NCBI GenBank assembly: GCA_900547615.1
Contig: URHH01000140.1
Location: 1 to 6,376 of the forward strand
From: an uncultured Blautia sp.
Lineage (GTDB): Bacteria > Bacillota > Clostridia > Lachnospirales > Lachnospiraceae
Reading direction: 5' to 3'
DNA: 6,376 bases
The position numbers and the translations under genes were made by a program. The notes below the pieces were generated by a model. It made no database searches and had not been told where the DNA came from. It was given only the letters and a program-made list of their open reading frames with translations. Below are positions 6,169 through 6,376 of this stretch, piece after piece. The number at the start of each line of letters is the position of its first letter. Position 1 is the stretch's first letter.

Positions 6169-6376
6169 ACACCGAACAAGGATATGCGCCGATATGAACG
6201 CCCTCATATCAACGAAGTCTGGTGTGGAGACAGCAGTGCCGGTCTTTTGTCCAGCAATACAACCAATCCCCCCATTCTTCCCTCCGTGGACTGTCCCCAC
6301 AGGACCGTTTCTTTTCGGAACCGGAGCAGATCCGCAGACTTTCTGAGGAAGACATCCGTCAAAATTTCCTTCTGGA
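6169..6376 (+). pseudogene. DDE transposase relic with internal deletion (runs off right edge)
   Basis: Two pieces of what looks like one transposase lie on the plus strand. Piece 1 (6169-6240) reads TPNKDMRRYERPHINEVWCGDSSAG up to the glycine; the Asp of WCGDSS fits the first catalytic residue of a DDE (retroviral integrase/Mu-like) domain. Piece 2 (6243-6376), in another frame, reads SFVQQYNQSPHSSLRGL and then SPQDRFFSEPEQIRRLSEED onward, matching the end of the catalytic domain (YN..HSSL, SPxxRF) and the linker that follows. The middle, including the second Asp and the Glu, is missing, so a deletion has joined the two around 6238-6250. The N-terminal helix-turn-helix is also absent. Further coding may continue beyond the window. 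The insertion sequence family is not assigned, and no terminal inverted repeats are seen. Confidence 0.65.

Overview
The window looks like chromosome from an anaerobic Firmicute of the class Clostridia, most likely a gut Lachnospiraceae-type organism. The reasons are an Rnf operon in the clostridial gene order C-D-G, a [4Fe-4S] enoate-reductase-type flavoenzyme, a small FSA/TalC aldolase, strong GGAGG ribosome binding sites, and mobile-element debris of kinds common in gut clostridia. The genus is an inference. All intact genes lie on the minus strand, so transcription runs from high to low coordinates.

Region by region, in the direction of transcription. (1) 6376-5755 is a graveyard of mobile or accessory DNA. 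It holds a plus-strand DDE transposase relic with an internal deletion, a minus-strand 3' fragment of a large serine recombinase interrupted by stop codons, and a tiny minus-strand C-terminal fragment resembling the tail of RlmD-type proteins. (2) 5700-5583 is a well-formed promoter region: an extended -10 preceded by a 23-bp imperfect dyad, plus a second perfect dyad near the predicted start of transcription. (3) 5582-3508 encodes a three-domain old-yellow-enzyme/2-enoate-reductase-like protein (FMN barrel, 4Fe-4S cluster, FAD/NAD(P)H domain). It is broken by an apparent one-base deletion in a T7 run, which is also a match to a canonical -1 slippery heptamer. (4) 3389-2712 encodes a small class I aldolase whose residues fit fructose-6-phosphate aldolase better than transaldolase. 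It is followed by a strong terminator. (5) 2580-2463 is the rnf promoter region, with a Rex-like operator candidate and a 5'-UTR hairpin. (6) 2462-1 encodes rnfC, rnfD and the first 43 codons of rnfG, tightly coupled; the operon continues off the left edge.

Functionally, Rnf couples electron transfer between reduced ferredoxin and NAD+ to ion movement across the membrane. The enoate reductase, if expressed as a full protein, would use NAD(P)H to reduce an activated C=C bond, so both belong to fermentative redox balance. The aldolase belongs to sugar-phosphate metabolism and is an independent unit. I see no defence system, CRISPR array, tRNA or rRNA. The window is mostly ordinary core metabolism next to a decayed mobile region. 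The observations most worth checking are the homopolymer frameshift, the redox operator candidate, and the palindromic control region upstream of the flavoenzyme.
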